From assembly GCA_023212695.1 (NCBI GenBank), contig JALCCG010000142.1, positions 1 through 56,472 of the forward strand: DNA of 56,472 nt, in the 5' to 3' direction. Position numbers and translations under genes: made by a program. Shown here piece after piece: positions 40,301 to 52,700 of this stretch (the stretch's first letter is position 1; every line of letters starts with the position of its first letter). This stretch comes from Sporisorium sorghi (Eukaryota; Basidiomycota; Ustilaginomycetes; Ustilaginales; Ustilaginaceae). Below the pieces are notes generated by a model. The model worked only from the letters and a program-made list of their open reading frames with translations. It was not told where the DNA came from and ran no database searches.

Positions 40301-43300
40301 TGTTGGGGTCCTGCATGTCGGCGTTCTCCAAGCTGGCAAGGATCTCGAGGAACTCGGCCTCGGATCGGACCGCATCACCAAACCCTGCGAATCCTCCCGC
40401 CTGGGCACTTCGACGATTGGCTCGTCCCGTCGTAAGCGAAGCGCCGAGCAGACCACCACCACTGCCACTGCTACCGCCACCGACGCCGCCCGCCGACGCA
40501 TCCTCGACACCGAAACCACCAGGCGTTCCTGCTGGCGTGTTGACCTGCGGCCTACGAAGCATCTCGCGGCGCTCAGCGCTGCGATCGAGACGCTGGCAGT
40601 GCAGCTTCCATTCATCGTTGATGCTGCGGTAGCGTTTCTTGAGCTCCTCGACTTTGTCGTTGAGACGCTTCTTACGATCCAGCAGCTGGGAGAACAAAAA
40701 AGCCTGCGTTCGCTGGGCCTGTTTGTCGTCGTCTTCGAGCCACAGAGGTTGGTCCGAGCTGACGATCTGCGGGATGCCGTAGATCTTGGCTTTCAAAACA
40801 TCCATCGTCGTACTCTGAGATACCAGCTGATTCTCGCGCAGGATCCTCTTCCAGTCGTCCTTGTACGCGAGGTCCGTTGCGATGTGCTTGCGAACGGCAT
40901 TTTCGATGGCTCGCTCAACCTGTTCCTGAGTGGTAGGTGTCATGAGAGGCGGTTCGATCTCCTTGGCTGCAGCCTCGTCGATCTCGGCGATGCGCAAAGA
41001 AGGTTCGACCTGGTCAGCCGCAGGCATCTCGACTTCTTCGATCCTGGCCGTCTCTTGCTGCACGAGATCCTGCGCTTGCTTGTCGTCTCCGTAGTCGACG
41101 TGCGGCAAGGTGATCTCCTGCGTCTTGTTCTCTGTGTCGATGGTGGCGGTGACGAACTGACCCGAGACATGGATTTGCGACGAGGTTGGTGGCAATGCTT
41201 CAGCTTCAGCTGCTTGTGGCTCTGTTACCCCAGTGGTGGTAGTGGGGGCAGCTTCGACATCGGCGATTTTCTCTGTGTCGGCAGCTGGAGCTAACTCCTC
41301 CACCTGCGTCTCGGCCTTGGTCTCGTGCTCTGCGACTTTGTCCGACTCTGCAGTGGCCTCAGCCATTGAAACGTCGCCGATTTGGGGAGCCTGGTCTTCT
41401 TCGACCTTGACAGTTGCTTCCGCCGACTGCGTGGTGGGCTCCGGCGCGGTGACCTGCACTGCTTCTGTTGCCTGCTTGTCGCGATCAGCAGACATTGCGT
41501 CGACGGATGCATTCGCTTCGTCAGCCTCCGAAGGCGCGATCGACGCATCAGGTGCGGCAGATGACGCTTCTTCGGGCTGCTCCTGGCTGATTGATGCTTG
41601 CTCTTGCGCCTGCACGGCTTCTTCTGCTTCGACAACGGTGTTGTCAACTTTCTCGTCCGTTGCCGGAGTCTCTTCAGTCACGGCAGCTTCACTGCCCACC
41701 ACCAGCTGACTGGGTTCAGCAATCTCGCTAGCGCCAACTTCTTGACGAGACTCTGCTTCGTTATCTGCTAGTGTCGGCGCCACTGGGGCTGCGGCAGCCT
41801 CTTGCTCGTCTGTCTCTGCTTTTGTTGGCACCTGCTGAGGCTCTGCATCTGGCATGTCGACATCGTCGATGGCGTCCTTTGTCGGTTCGGGAGCGGGCTT
41901 GGCAGGCGCTACGTCTTGCGCTGCTGCGTCCTCCGTGGGTCTGACATTGTCAACCAGAGACTCGCCGCCGACATTCGCGACTGGTTCTTCGTTTGCAGGT
42001 GCGACAGGCTCGTCGACGACGGCTGCTTTGGCATCCAACGAAGCAACCTCAGAAGCTTCTTCGGACTCGACGGCTTCCGATGTAATCGCAGCAGGCTCTG
42101 GAACCGGCACCTCTTCGCTCTGCTTTTCAGCCTGCGGTGCGATCTGAGCCGATTCGGCAGGTTCCACCTGCATTGAATCCTCCGTTTGCTCCGAGACGGC
42201 CGGTGGTTCGACGGGGCCAGACGGTACGTCGTCGGTGTTGGAAGGTGCCGGTTCTGCTGCTGTGTCGTCAGGGACATCCTTGGATGGCGCAGGCTCTTGA
42301 GATGGCAAAGGTGCCGGGTCCGCTGCGGCGTTTTCGTTGGCGGCCTCGACTGGCGCAGGTTCTTGAGAAGGTGTTTCCGTCTTAGATGCGTCTTCGACTG
42401 CATCAGACTTTGTCGGCAGCTGTGCATCAACCGGGGCGGACTCTGTTTGCGCGTCTGTTTGCGAGTTGGACTGATATGAGGAGACTGGTTTGATGTCTGA
42501 CTCAGCCTGGCTGGGTTTGGTCGCAGCCGTTGCAACCGATTCTGCCTCGGTCTGCACTTTGTCGTCCTCCTTCTCCTTGTTGTCTGGCATGTCTGCGCTG
42601 GCGGATGGAGCAGGCAAGGCGGTCTCGCCGGTGGCTTGCGTCACATCTGGAGCACCGCCGGATGGAGCAGCCTCGGAATCGGCTTCCTTCTTGACGGACA
42701 GTTCGCGTGGCGGGGATCGTATCGGTTGGGGCGACAGCTCCCTGCTTCTCGCTTCGCTCTTCTCAGACGCCCTATCTGATCCAAGTGGCTTTGTGCCTGC
42801 TTCACTGGATCCAGCTGGCGGAGGTGTATTGTTGGAACGCGATCCGGACTGACGCTGGGAAGTGTCGGAGCGTGCATCGTCCGAGGCTGGTCGACGAGCC
42901 CATCCTGCATCGGTCGGTTTGCCCCACTGTCGCATGCCGCCGCTGGTCCATCCCGAGCTGGGTGCTCGGACGCGTGGATCCCGCTCGTTCGGGCGGTCGC
43001 GATCCCTGGACCGGTCTGCGTCAAAGTCGCGGTCTCTGCCCAGAGCTGCTGAGGGCGACGCGGGTCGTCGGCCGGCAAACTCGCGATTGTCAAAGCCGTA
43101 CTTGCTGGCGGTGGGTGTGGAATAGGCTGAATGCCGGTATCCGTTCCTTTCACGCTCTCGCTCCAATGCTGCCCAGTCTCTGTCTCTGTCGCCGTCACGG
43201 AAGGAGTCCCAGTCCCGGTCCCTGTCTCGCTCGCGTTCGCGTTCGCGCTCGCGGTTGGCACCTGGGCGGTACGTGTCGGAACCGCGAGGAGCGGCAGTTG

Positions 43301-43907
43301 TGGATGGTGGATACCAGCCTCGTCGGTTGTCTGCTCGGGATGTCGTCCCAGTAAAGCTGTTTCTGGAGCCTGAGGCGTAAGGCTCTGGCCGAAGAGGCTC
43401 GCGGTGATTTGCTGGGTATGGATACGCTGACGTTGCGCTATACGAGCTCCCAGCTTCTGCGGGATAGCTGAAACGTGAGCGTTGGGGTGCATAAGACGAA
43501 GAAGGTCCAGGCGACGTCTCGAGGTATCGATCCGAGGGAGCATGCCTTGGAGACACGTAGCCGTTGCTGGTGGAGCTGGATGGCGCGTTGCTGGGCTTGG
43601 TCTTGAGGGGAGCATCCGGAAGCAGCGGCGTGAGACGGTCAGCAAGCGAAATGGAACGCCCGTCGGTGGTGGGACGAGACTGGCTCACCTGATGAATGGC
43701 GCCTTTATCTTCTTCGATCTGACCCTCTTCATCGACTTTGAGCATTCCCTCTTCTTCTTCTTCTTCGTCGTCGTCGTCTTGATCAGCAGTGTTGCGTACT
43801 GTGCCGGTCATGCTGTTGTCTTTGGGTATTGATTTGTCGAGGTGCTGAGGGTCAGTCGCCGAGGTTGTCGAGTTGGCAGAGCTGTCGGTAGCCTGTTCCG
43901 ACGACAT
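37377..43907 (-). CDS. SNT1: SANT-domain co-repressor, Snt1/NCoR-like (2176 aa)
   Basis: Snt1 is the scaffold of the Set3 histone deacetylase complex and relates to animal NCoR/SMRT. Two SANT domains are visible. The first is near residues 1247-1295 (VWSEEEKAIFARRYALWPKQ, ending QCVRYYYLNKK). The second is near 1585-1635 (YWSVAERYEFLRALAVHGPR, ending ARNYFARNEDEIEF). Just before the first lies a predicted coiled coil (~1070-1120, LLDRKKRLNDKVEELKKRY) in the position of the deacetylase-interaction region. The first ~430 residues contain an acidic run (DDDDEEEEEEG) and Arg-Glu/Arg-Asp repeats. Residues ~430-1000 are very acidic and Ala/Pro/Glu-rich, and the C-terminal 500 are Ser/Pro-rich and disordered. 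Single exon of 6.5 kb. The SANT pair makes Snt1 more likely than other Myb proteins. Confidence 0.88.
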   Translation of the reverse strand: MSSEQATDSSANSTTSATDPQHLDKSIPKDNSMTGTVRNTADQDDDDEEEEEEGMLKVDEEGQIEEDKGAIHQVSQSRPTTDGRSISLADRLTPLLPDAPLKTKPSNAPSSSTSNGYVSPRHAPSDRYLETSPGPSSSYAPQRSRFSYPAEAGSSYSATSAYPYPANHREPLRPEPYASGSRNSFTGTTSRADNRRGWYPPSTTAAPRGSDTYRPGANRERERERERDRDRDWDSFRDGDRDRDWAALERERERNGYRHSAYSTPTASKYGFDNREFAGRRPASPSAALGRDRDFDADRSRDRDRPNERDPRVRAPSSGWTSGGMRQWGKPTDAGWARRPASDDARSDTSQRQSGSRSNNTPPPAGSSEAGTKPLGSDRASEKSEARSRELSPQPIRSPPRELSVKKEADSEAAPSGGAPDVTQATGETALPAPSASADMPDNKEKEDDKVQTEAESVATAATKPSQAESDIKPVSSYQSNSQTDAQTESAPVDAQLPTKSDAVEDASKTETPSQEPAPVEAANENAAADPAPLPSQEPAPSKDVPDDTAAEPAPSNTDDVPSGPVEPPAVSEQTEDSMQVEPAESAQIAPQAEKQSEEVPVPEPAAITSEAVESEEASEVASLDAKAAVVDEPVAPANEEPVANVGGESLVDNVRPTEDAAAQDVAPAKPAPEPTKDAIDDVDMPDAEPQQVPTKAETDEQEAAAAPVAPTLADNEAESRQEVGASEIAEPSQLVVGSEAAVTEETPATDEKVDNTVVEAEEAVQAQEQASISQEQPEEASSAAPDASIAPSEADEANASVDAMSADRDKQATEAVQVTAPEPTTQSAEATVKVEEDQAPQIGDVSMAEATAESDKVAEHETKAETQVEELAPAADTEKIADVEAAPTTTTGVTEPQAAEAEALPPTSSQIHVSGQFVTATIDTENKTQEITLPHVDYGDDKQAQDLVQQETARIEEVEMPAADQVEPSLRIAEIDEAAAKEIEPPLMTPTTQEQVERAIENAVRKHIATDLAYKDDWKRILRENQLVSQSTTMDVLKAKIYGIPQIVSSDQPLWLEDDDKQAQRTQAFLFSQLLDRKKRLNDKVEELKKRYRSINDEWKLHCQRLDRSAERREMLRRPQVNTPAGTPGGFGVEDASAGGVGGGSSGSGGGLLGASLTTGRANRRSAQAGGFAGFGDAVRSEAEFLEILASLENADMQDPNMRAARTTATAPDMYINPDSDHLMQLRYDDVNGFVADPLAFYLDEFDPDVWSEEEKAIFARRYALWPKQFGKIAQALPHKTPSQCVRYYYLNKKVPGNDFKALAAARNRERKRKARVKPKKAKGSALMADLKSAKGEEVDDVEDGSGVRSPVEAVDPSGASANTPMSSNGRRGGRSRMVPPAVDGVPGAGSEDGTVSRKRPADQSDLEAKGADAKTSEKRKSGPKSKRAKSDGTSSADKSRKSRPSAKKDNATPDEAKAGVPPSPSAALPGAKVEAPESTVMAGITAGSAATATSAEVKAKLEDSDLAAAEALGALAGLFGGPAPADASATSVTADAAASQQLPGEVDADSRRPGKKRRSKTAAPGEEGGGEVGGGKGRGKQPTSSYWSVAERYEFLRALAVHGPRWELVSSTLAQKSTAQARNYFARNEDEIEFAEAAALARSHADAPLAEREKLALAFVRQRFASNSAPGMLAFPTAGAGVPSAVSSTRTYSGDAGATAPRATHLPPPPGISASQADTMETKMREDSPEPAVHRRGLQINSLLNDTNEAASSRVARRSSLHDWQAERREVPHASLGRDASVPPSLYARQAHDLERRPMTADRLEATRPLSSDGRAMREEHDERARAYERFEPHRSGVEGREAREESVESRPWMSESAYEAHRRPSPSPGYAAMAPPSHPAERGMPASRFSMPPSSVSSSGHMARSVPPMTGHLHLSEDSEVERERERERERGPAGFGSLYGSSGRAREFESHSMPPAVPGELRRSGSGEQISPTSAQFGASHGYSRYAAPGVGSLYPSTTAAASSALAARNRPSSNGPLTAPLPATSERATYEQRWQRYSQSPGPSISSSSASAGGAASHATSSGVGGYSAGSAYRSSNSPYSSFPSQSLPRPSLPSLAASGGKVGAPHLPSLGAAGRSLPPILGTFPAPGRSGIGPGSRTAGGSGEEAAARYWPYPHRPRGHEQPPSGRNPE

Positions 43908-44774
43908 CTTGGACTCGATTGTGGGTTGGCCACGCAGCTGGATTAGGCTGGATGGAGGCCTTCAGATCATCCCAGAAGCGTCGGCAGGAATGAATCTAGA
44001 AAGGGTACTGGCTGGCTGATGCGATGCTGATGTTGGTGTCGGCGCAGGTATCGAAGGGTATCGGCCTAGAATGCAGCATCTGATGCAGCGCAGTGGCTAG
44101 TTGTGAGGATCGTAGATGTGGTCGCAAGGAGCGAACGGGATGGATGGTGAAGAAGAAGCAGGAAGCAAGGCAGAGAAAGAGAGAGAAGGCAGCAAAAGGG
44201 GTGTGTCTCTTTGCCAAAAAACCTCGAATTCGCACGCGCGACCGACTCGAAATTTCGGAGCCGAGCCACAACTGCTGCACTTTGCTTTTGCAACCAAAAG
44301 CATCTCAACACTCAACAACCAAGAGCCTTCACTTTGCTGGAAGTGTGAGAAGCAGCTGAGATGAGCAGGCGGTAGCGAGTACGAGAGCAAGCTGGGAGCA
44401 AGGGTCTTATGGCTGCGAAAAAGGCGCTCACGCCAATGCAGCGGACTCAGGCTCGCCTTCGCGTAGAGCTTGCAGCTTCTTGCATACAAAGGAGAACCTC
44501 AAAGGTCAAAGCATCGACGACAATTGGCATTCACGCACACACACTTCAGCGCACCTCACACTCTCTCGACGTCACTAGCAGTCACGCAGCCTGATTCAAT
44601 GTCAACCGCCACTTGCGCCGGGCAAGGGGCTGCTCGGCGGCTCCTGATTGTTGCATGAATGGGTTGCGGCAAGGCATGCTCGCGAACGCACACGGTCGTA
44701 TGAGGAAAGTCGTTATGCAGTCGGAGACGGAAGTGGAATGCGGGAATTTGCTTTGACCCGAGCTGATGGCAGCT
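43908..44774. other. SNT1 promoter region
   Basis: 867 bp upstream of SNT1 and downstream of UBC4, both on the minus strand. No gene or TATA box recognised. Confidence 0.5.
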
Positions 44775-46964
<2,190 letters not shown>

Positions 46965-47326
46965 TTAGCAGCCAGCAAGGTCCTTGGCGTCCTTGATGCG
47001 GGCGGCGACGTTGGACCAGTTGGGCTCACGCGCAGCAGGGGCCGGTGCCGAGGCGTCCAGGATGACTTGCAGTCTATAGCAAAGCAACAACGGTCAAGGG
47101 TCAGCTTCTGTACTGCTTTTCTGAAAGTGACGGTGTGTACGGCGAGCAGCGAGCAAACTTACCTGTTCTTGGACCACAGACGGCCGTCGAGGTTGCGCAG
47201 GGTGGTGGAGGCCTTGACGGCGGAAGCAGCCGAGGTCTTGAGACCGGCGGTGGTGGCGGTGGAGGCAACGGCGAGCGCGGGCTGGCGGCCGAGAGTGGCG
47301 GAGAGACGGACGGCGGAGGCAATCAT
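46965..47326 (-). CDS. Small protein with mitochondrial-type N-terminus (90 aa, 2 exons)
   Basis: I do not recognise the family. Exons are 47163-47326 and 46965-47073. The 89-nt intron has a GTAAGT donor and TATAG acceptor and keeps frame through an Arg codon. The first ~45 residues are rich in Ala, Ser, Thr and Arg with no acidic residue (MIASAVRLSATLGRQPALAV onward), like a mitochondrial presequence. The rest reads LDGRLWSKNRLQVILDASAP, then REPNWSNVAARIKDAKDLAG and a final Cys. Codon choice is strongly C-ending, as in KAR2 and the wall protein, which suggests high expression. It could be a small respiratory-chain or ATP synthase accessory subunit, but nothing in the sequence proves this. 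Confidence 0.7.
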
Positions 47327-47800
47327 TGTGAAACAAAGATGGTTCTCGGATTGGAGATGATGGAGCTTGCAGGTGTAGAGGATAGCTGCTGGGCAAGGGT
47401 CGAGGTTTGTACGAGCAAGGTTGATGGGGAAGTTTTACTACATGCAACAACAGCGTCCGTATATATGCTTCACGGACAAAGCTCACAGTAAGCACAGGCC
47501 AATGGTAAAGGCTACGAGTCGAGACAGGCTACGTACTGCAAAAGGCGACGATGGACACATACGAACTGAACACCATTCACATTTCATCTGAAGCAAAAAG
47601 AGGGAACCGCACCCACTGTGACGCCAACACCCTTGCACCCTTGTTCATCTGCAGCTCCAGCCCAAAACAATGGCGTTGACGCAGTCTGTCACTCTCTCAC
47701 TCTCACTCTCAGGTGGGAAGGAAGGGTGGCGACGGGCAGAGCGCAGCGACTCGAGCTCGCGAATGCAGCATCATCTCCCTCTCACACAATTAGGCGAGCC

Positions 47801-47820
47801 AAAAAAAAAAAAAAAAAAAA
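47801..47820. repeat. Poly(A) tract, A20
   Basis: Twenty A residues in intergenic DNA upstream of the 90-aa gene. Confidence 0.95.
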
Positions 47821-47969
47821 GTTCCTTGATCGTGACTAGGCGAGCTGCGTAAGTTGGTGTGCTGGTGTGCTGGTGCGTGAGATGTCGTTTAGTGCAGCAG
47901 CAGCGGCAGTCCACAGGCTAAGCAATGCTTTACGTTAGTGTGCTGTCTCATACTGCCACTGCACCCTCG

Positions 47970-48001
47970 TTTTTTTTTTTTTTTTTTTGTTTTTTTTTTT
48001 T
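47970..48001. repeat. Poly(T) tract, T19-G-T12
   Basis: A T homopolymer broken by one G; a second interrupted T-rich block follows at about 48079-48108. Confidence 0.95.
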
Positions 48002-49435
48002 GAGAGTGGGAGAAAAGCAAAAGCGGACTGCATCGATGACGGCACCGAGCAGAGTCTTGATTTCTTGACATGCACCCTATTTTTTTATTTTTTTTTATTT
48101 TTTTTTTCCTGTTTCTCAAGTCTTTTTCGCTTTCAGCCTCTCTGCTCGCCTTTCTTTTCTTTTTTCGCTTGCGCTGGCCAAGTGCCGTCCGTTAGCGCGA
48201 GACGACCCATCGTAAGCGGACACCAGCAGACGATGTGCAGCTTTTGAGCACGGCATCACACCAACCTTCACTCTCCCATTCATGCAGTCTGGCGCGCGCG
48301 CGCGGCTCGCACGTCTTCGTCCAGCCGTCGGATACCCTCGAACCCAGCTCTTTATCGTCGACTTTGACTTTTAGCATCGCACTAAGCTCAGCCTCAACTC
48401 GGGACGCTACGAGGTGCTTAGTTGCTTTGCGATGTGCGCTTCCTCTGCGGGACTTCGTCACACCCTCGACCCTCGACCCTAGGCTGTCTGTACTGCAACG
48501 CTTGATCGCAGTGTGATATCTCGCCAATGCGGCAGCTGCAACGACCTCGAGGAGATGCGTTGCAGTTGCGGCGGCGGCTGCAGTACCCTCAAAATCCCAT
48601 GCTGCATGCTCGTGTCTTGCCGCAGGATGCAGGTGCGTGCTGCAAAAAGGCGCCGTTTCCTTGGTTGCAGCCACTAACTTTGCCTAAACGTAAAGTCACG
48701 TTGGTGTCTGAGCTTTGGGCTGGTGGTGTCGGCAACGAAGCTTGCCAGCGAGGTTGAAGCGAAAGCGGCGGGACACGAGCCTCCGCGACACGATGACGGC
48801 GGTTGAGCCAAGGGTCTTTCGCTAGAGGACGAGGTAGAGGTTCAGTTGTGCGATGGTGAGGCCTTGTGTGTGAAGCGAGCGAGCTGTCACATCAAGCCAG
48901 CACTCTGAGTTATCGCAGCACGATCTCTATCGCATCAATGTCTCTTCACGACCGTACCCAGCCGAGCGATGTGAGGAAGGAACAGCGCCAGCAGCCGCTG
49001 CTGCATCGCGTATTCTCCTCGCTCGCTACGCTTTCATCCATTCCATCCGCTCACTCTCAAGCGAACTCCCACAAAAAGCGGGGCAATCAATGCTCTCTAA
49101 GTTACACACCATCGACCCCGTCGTACGCGAGACGCAGCATACTCTCCAGCTCGAAGCCGAGATGTGGTCCAAGTCTGCCCCGCGGCGCGGTGACGACGCA
49201 CCCGCGTAAACCGTTCCCACGCGCGGAGAACCCCACAAAAGCAGAGGGACGACGTAATGCTCTTCCTTCCCCTCTCTCGCCAAGTAAGGTTTTGCTGCTC
49301 CTCCCTCGCAGAGCAAGGCCCTTTCAGACGGGCGGAGGAGACCCGCTAGCTACCATCCGGGGTCTCTGGCGTGTCTCAACACCGGCGTGCTGAGTCCAAA
49401 TTGTCTGCGTATCCCCCGCAATCGGAGGATTTTTC

Positions 49436-49458
49436 TTTTTTTTTTTTTTTTTTTTTTT
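49436..49458. repeat. Poly(T) tract, T23
   Basis: Twenty-three T residues about 320 nt past the stop of the large membrane protein gene (that gene is on the minus strand, so A23 on its sense strand). Confidence 0.95.
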
Positions 49459-49778
49459 CTCGCCTCATCATACACCACACACCGCGGGGCTTTGTGAAAG
49501 CGTTCTGTTCGTGAGAAGAAGATAGACATTTGCGACAGAAGACATTGAAGAGGGAAAGCATGCGTCGTTGCAAAGTCGTTCCGAGTGAAGCGTAGACAAA
49601 GATGGGTCCAGGAAGTGTTCTTGCGAGTCGTAGGAAGGTGCTTGCGTTGCGTTACAGGTCGTCAGAAGGCTACAAAGGCAAATCCGATAGAGTTACAGTG
49701 CATGTTGAGTCCGGCAAGGGGAGAGAAGGACAAGCGCACGTTGAGCAGGGAAGGGAAAGAGACCACCTCGTCGAGCGC

Positions 49779-52700
49779 TCAGAAGCGGAACAGCCTCGGC
49801 CAGTCAAACGACCTATTGCTCGTATCTGGCCCCTCCTCTGCCACACCCTCCCGCTCCTCCTGCTCCCGCTGCAGCGGAGCAGCCTCCAAGTCCTCCGCCT
49901 GCCTTGCCCAGCCGAGCGATGCACCTCTGTGTCCAGCTGAAACATCGGCCGCCGAATGCAGCGATCGGGGCGGTGTCGCTCCTCCCCTCTGCTGCTGCTG
50001 AGCCATCAACAACGCAGCCTGAGCCTCAGCCGCGCGCTGCGACGCACTCGCCACACGCGGCGAGGGCCGCCAGCTCGCCGATGCCGGCATGCCCGAAGTC
50101 AGCTGCGCCGTGTCCAAATCCGTCCGGCTCGTCGAGCCGAGCGAAGGGGTGGAGAGCGACGGTGCGAGGGCTGTTGGTGCGGGGGCGGGGGTGCTGGGTT
50201 GCAGCGAGCGGATGCGGGTTCGTTGCGGTAACGGTTGGAGATGGCTGCTGCCAGGGTTTGATGTGGTTGTGTGTTGCGATGGGGTGTCGCGCAGTGCGGA
50301 GCGCGATACAGCTGCGCTGAGGGACGCGCTGGGGTAGTGGCCGCTAACCGGAGCAGGAGGGATAGGTGGCACGGCGGGAAGAGCATCGTCAAACGGATCA
50401 GAAGACGCCTCTCGCACCTCGCGCAAGCTGTCCAGCCGACTCAGGCCGTCGCCGCTCGAACTGCGGGGCCGCTTGCGCTTCTCCAGCACACTACTTCCAC
50501 CTGTCGCGCGACTACTCGCGATATCACCCTCCGACACCGCACCGGGTGCGTCTGGCATCGAAGACCCCTCGCCGCTCCATCCCGAAGGGTCGTACGTAGC
50601 GCCGCCCGTCTGAGTCGTCCCTTCCTCGCGCGTGCTGGTGGTGTTGCCGCGGCTGAGAACACCAGAGGGGCTGTAGCTCGCTGCGCCCGTGGACGCGGCG
50701 CTGGCCGAATCGATGCTCGGTGCGCCAACGGATCTACGCCCGCGGTTGCTGCTCGAGCGGTAGCCGGAGCGCGACGACCCACTTCCTGTGCTCTGCGAGC
50801 TCAGCTGCGCTACGGCGCTCAAGCTGTCCAGGCCGGAGTTGTCGCTGGTCGTGCGCCTGCCGGACGAGTTGGAGTGGCTCGCTGCGTAACCGCCTCGGGA
50901 GCGCGCACTCGAGTTCTGGCTCGACACGCTGCGCTGCGATCGCTGCGCCGTCCCAGCACCTGAAGCACCCCGCGCCGGCGGCTCGCCACTGCTCCCCGAC
51001 GCCTCCTTCGACGACCCGCTGTGCACCCCCCTGAAACTCCCACTACGCTGCCCGCTCGACTCGACACGCGAGGCGCGCCGCTGGTGCACGAGCCGGCTCG
51101 AGTCTTCGGAGACGTTGCGCTGCGCGTAGTTGTCCTGGCTGGTGCGGTTTTCGAGGTCGTCGAGGTCGCCGGAGGAGTCTCGGTGCGATGAGGCATGGGC
51201 TCGTGAGGAGGGCGACGCGCCGGGAACCCAGGCGTACTGGCCCATGGTGAGGCGGCGCCAGCCCGCCGCGACGCCGCCCAGGATCCCGGCGCTCGCTACG
51301 CCCGCTTCGGCCAGCTGCGTCCCACCTTGTTGCTCCACATCGTCAGCTGGCTGTGCAGTAGGCTCGGCATCGTTGTCGTCGTCGTCGCTCTCGTCAGCGG
51401 GGTTCCTCAGCGCTTCCGAACTCGGCCTGTGCGAGCTCCTCGCGCTCCTCGCGCCACCGAGCGTATTGCGCGGCGAATCAGGCGGCGTAACAAAGCGACC
51501 GGCGTCCGACATGGGACTCTGCACCTGCTGCTCGCTCGACACGCTGTAGTTCGGCAGACTCTCGCCGGGTTGCTGCTGCGCCTCGTACACGGGCAGCGGC
51601 GAGATGACGCGCCTGGATCGACTCGACGACGCGCCAAGCGAGCCAGACGCGCCGCTAATCGAGGGGTACGGCTGCGACGCGGCGGTGCTTCTGCTCTGCG
51701 TGACAGCGGCGTCGGAGTCGCTCTTCTCGCCGAACTCGCCGACGCTGCGGATCGTGGATAGTCGTGCACGTGGGTATGCGGAACCTGCACCCAGTGTGCC
51801 CGCTTCCGGAGCTGCGATGCCGTCGTCGAGGTCGGGGGAGGGCTGGTAGTCGGGCCCCAGCAAGTTGCTGCCTGTCGAGATGAAGCGGCTGTAGCGCTCT
51901 GGATCGGTTGAGCGCAGGTGGCCCAGCTCCTCGGCCGACATCTGCGACGTGTGTGATCCGCGTCCCTCCAAGGGAACTGGGCGGCGTCGAGAGTACGTGC
52001 TGCCGTCGCTGTCCCTGTGCCCTGCAGCCAGCGCGGCTAGCCCGCCGAGCGCCGCACCCCCGCCCAGGCCCAACAGCGCCGGATGTTGGAATCCAGCGCC
52101 ACCGAGACCAGACGCGGTGCTGTCCGTCGTGTCTGCTGAAAAGCGGTTCAGCCGACCGTCTGCCGCGGTGGTAGGTGCGTGCGATGTACCGGACGAAGAC
52201 GGTTCGACGTTGCCGTAGGTAATGGCGCTCTGTGGCGACCCACGTGGAGCCCGTGGAGGAGGTGGGAGTGATGTCCCGCTGCCGCTGGTGGTAAAACCGC
52301 CGGTGCTGTTGCTGCTGCTCATCGTTGTGGGTCTGCCGCCCGCGAGTCTGTTCGATGTAGGCGAGCTGCCGGTAGCGTGACTGCTGGAGCCGGAGTTGGA
52401 CAAGGCGCTCGAGCCAGCACGCGACATGCTTCCTCCCGCTGCCGCCGCCGCCGCCGCCGCCGCACCGTAACCAGACACGAACTGCGCTCTCTGCGGACTA
52501 CCGCTTCCAGCCCGCTGACCACGTCGTTGACCAGCGCCGTATCCAGCTGCTCCACCCGCACCAACAATCGCCGCCGCCGGACCGCTCACCACCCCAGGCG
52601 AGGCCTCGGTCATCTCCGCACCCGACCCATACCCGCCTCCGCCACCACCGGGCGAATCATGGAACGGCATCAACCCGCGTCGCTCAGCCATACTCCCATC

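Larger units (their letters stand above)
47327..49778. other. 2.5-kb homopolymer-rich intergenic region
   Basis: Both neighbours are on the minus strand. It contains A20 (47801-47820), T19-G-T12 (47970-48001), interrupted T-rich DNA at about 48079-48108 and T23 (49436-49458). Frames of 160-175 codons at 48.2-49.4 kb lack an ATG start or any known domain. No RNA gene recognised. Confidence 0.5.

Noticed and set aside
48192..49393. Frames of 160-175 codons on both strands at 48.2-49.4 kb
   Set aside because: The minus-strand frame lacks an ATG at its start, and neither frame has a recognisable domain or codon bias.
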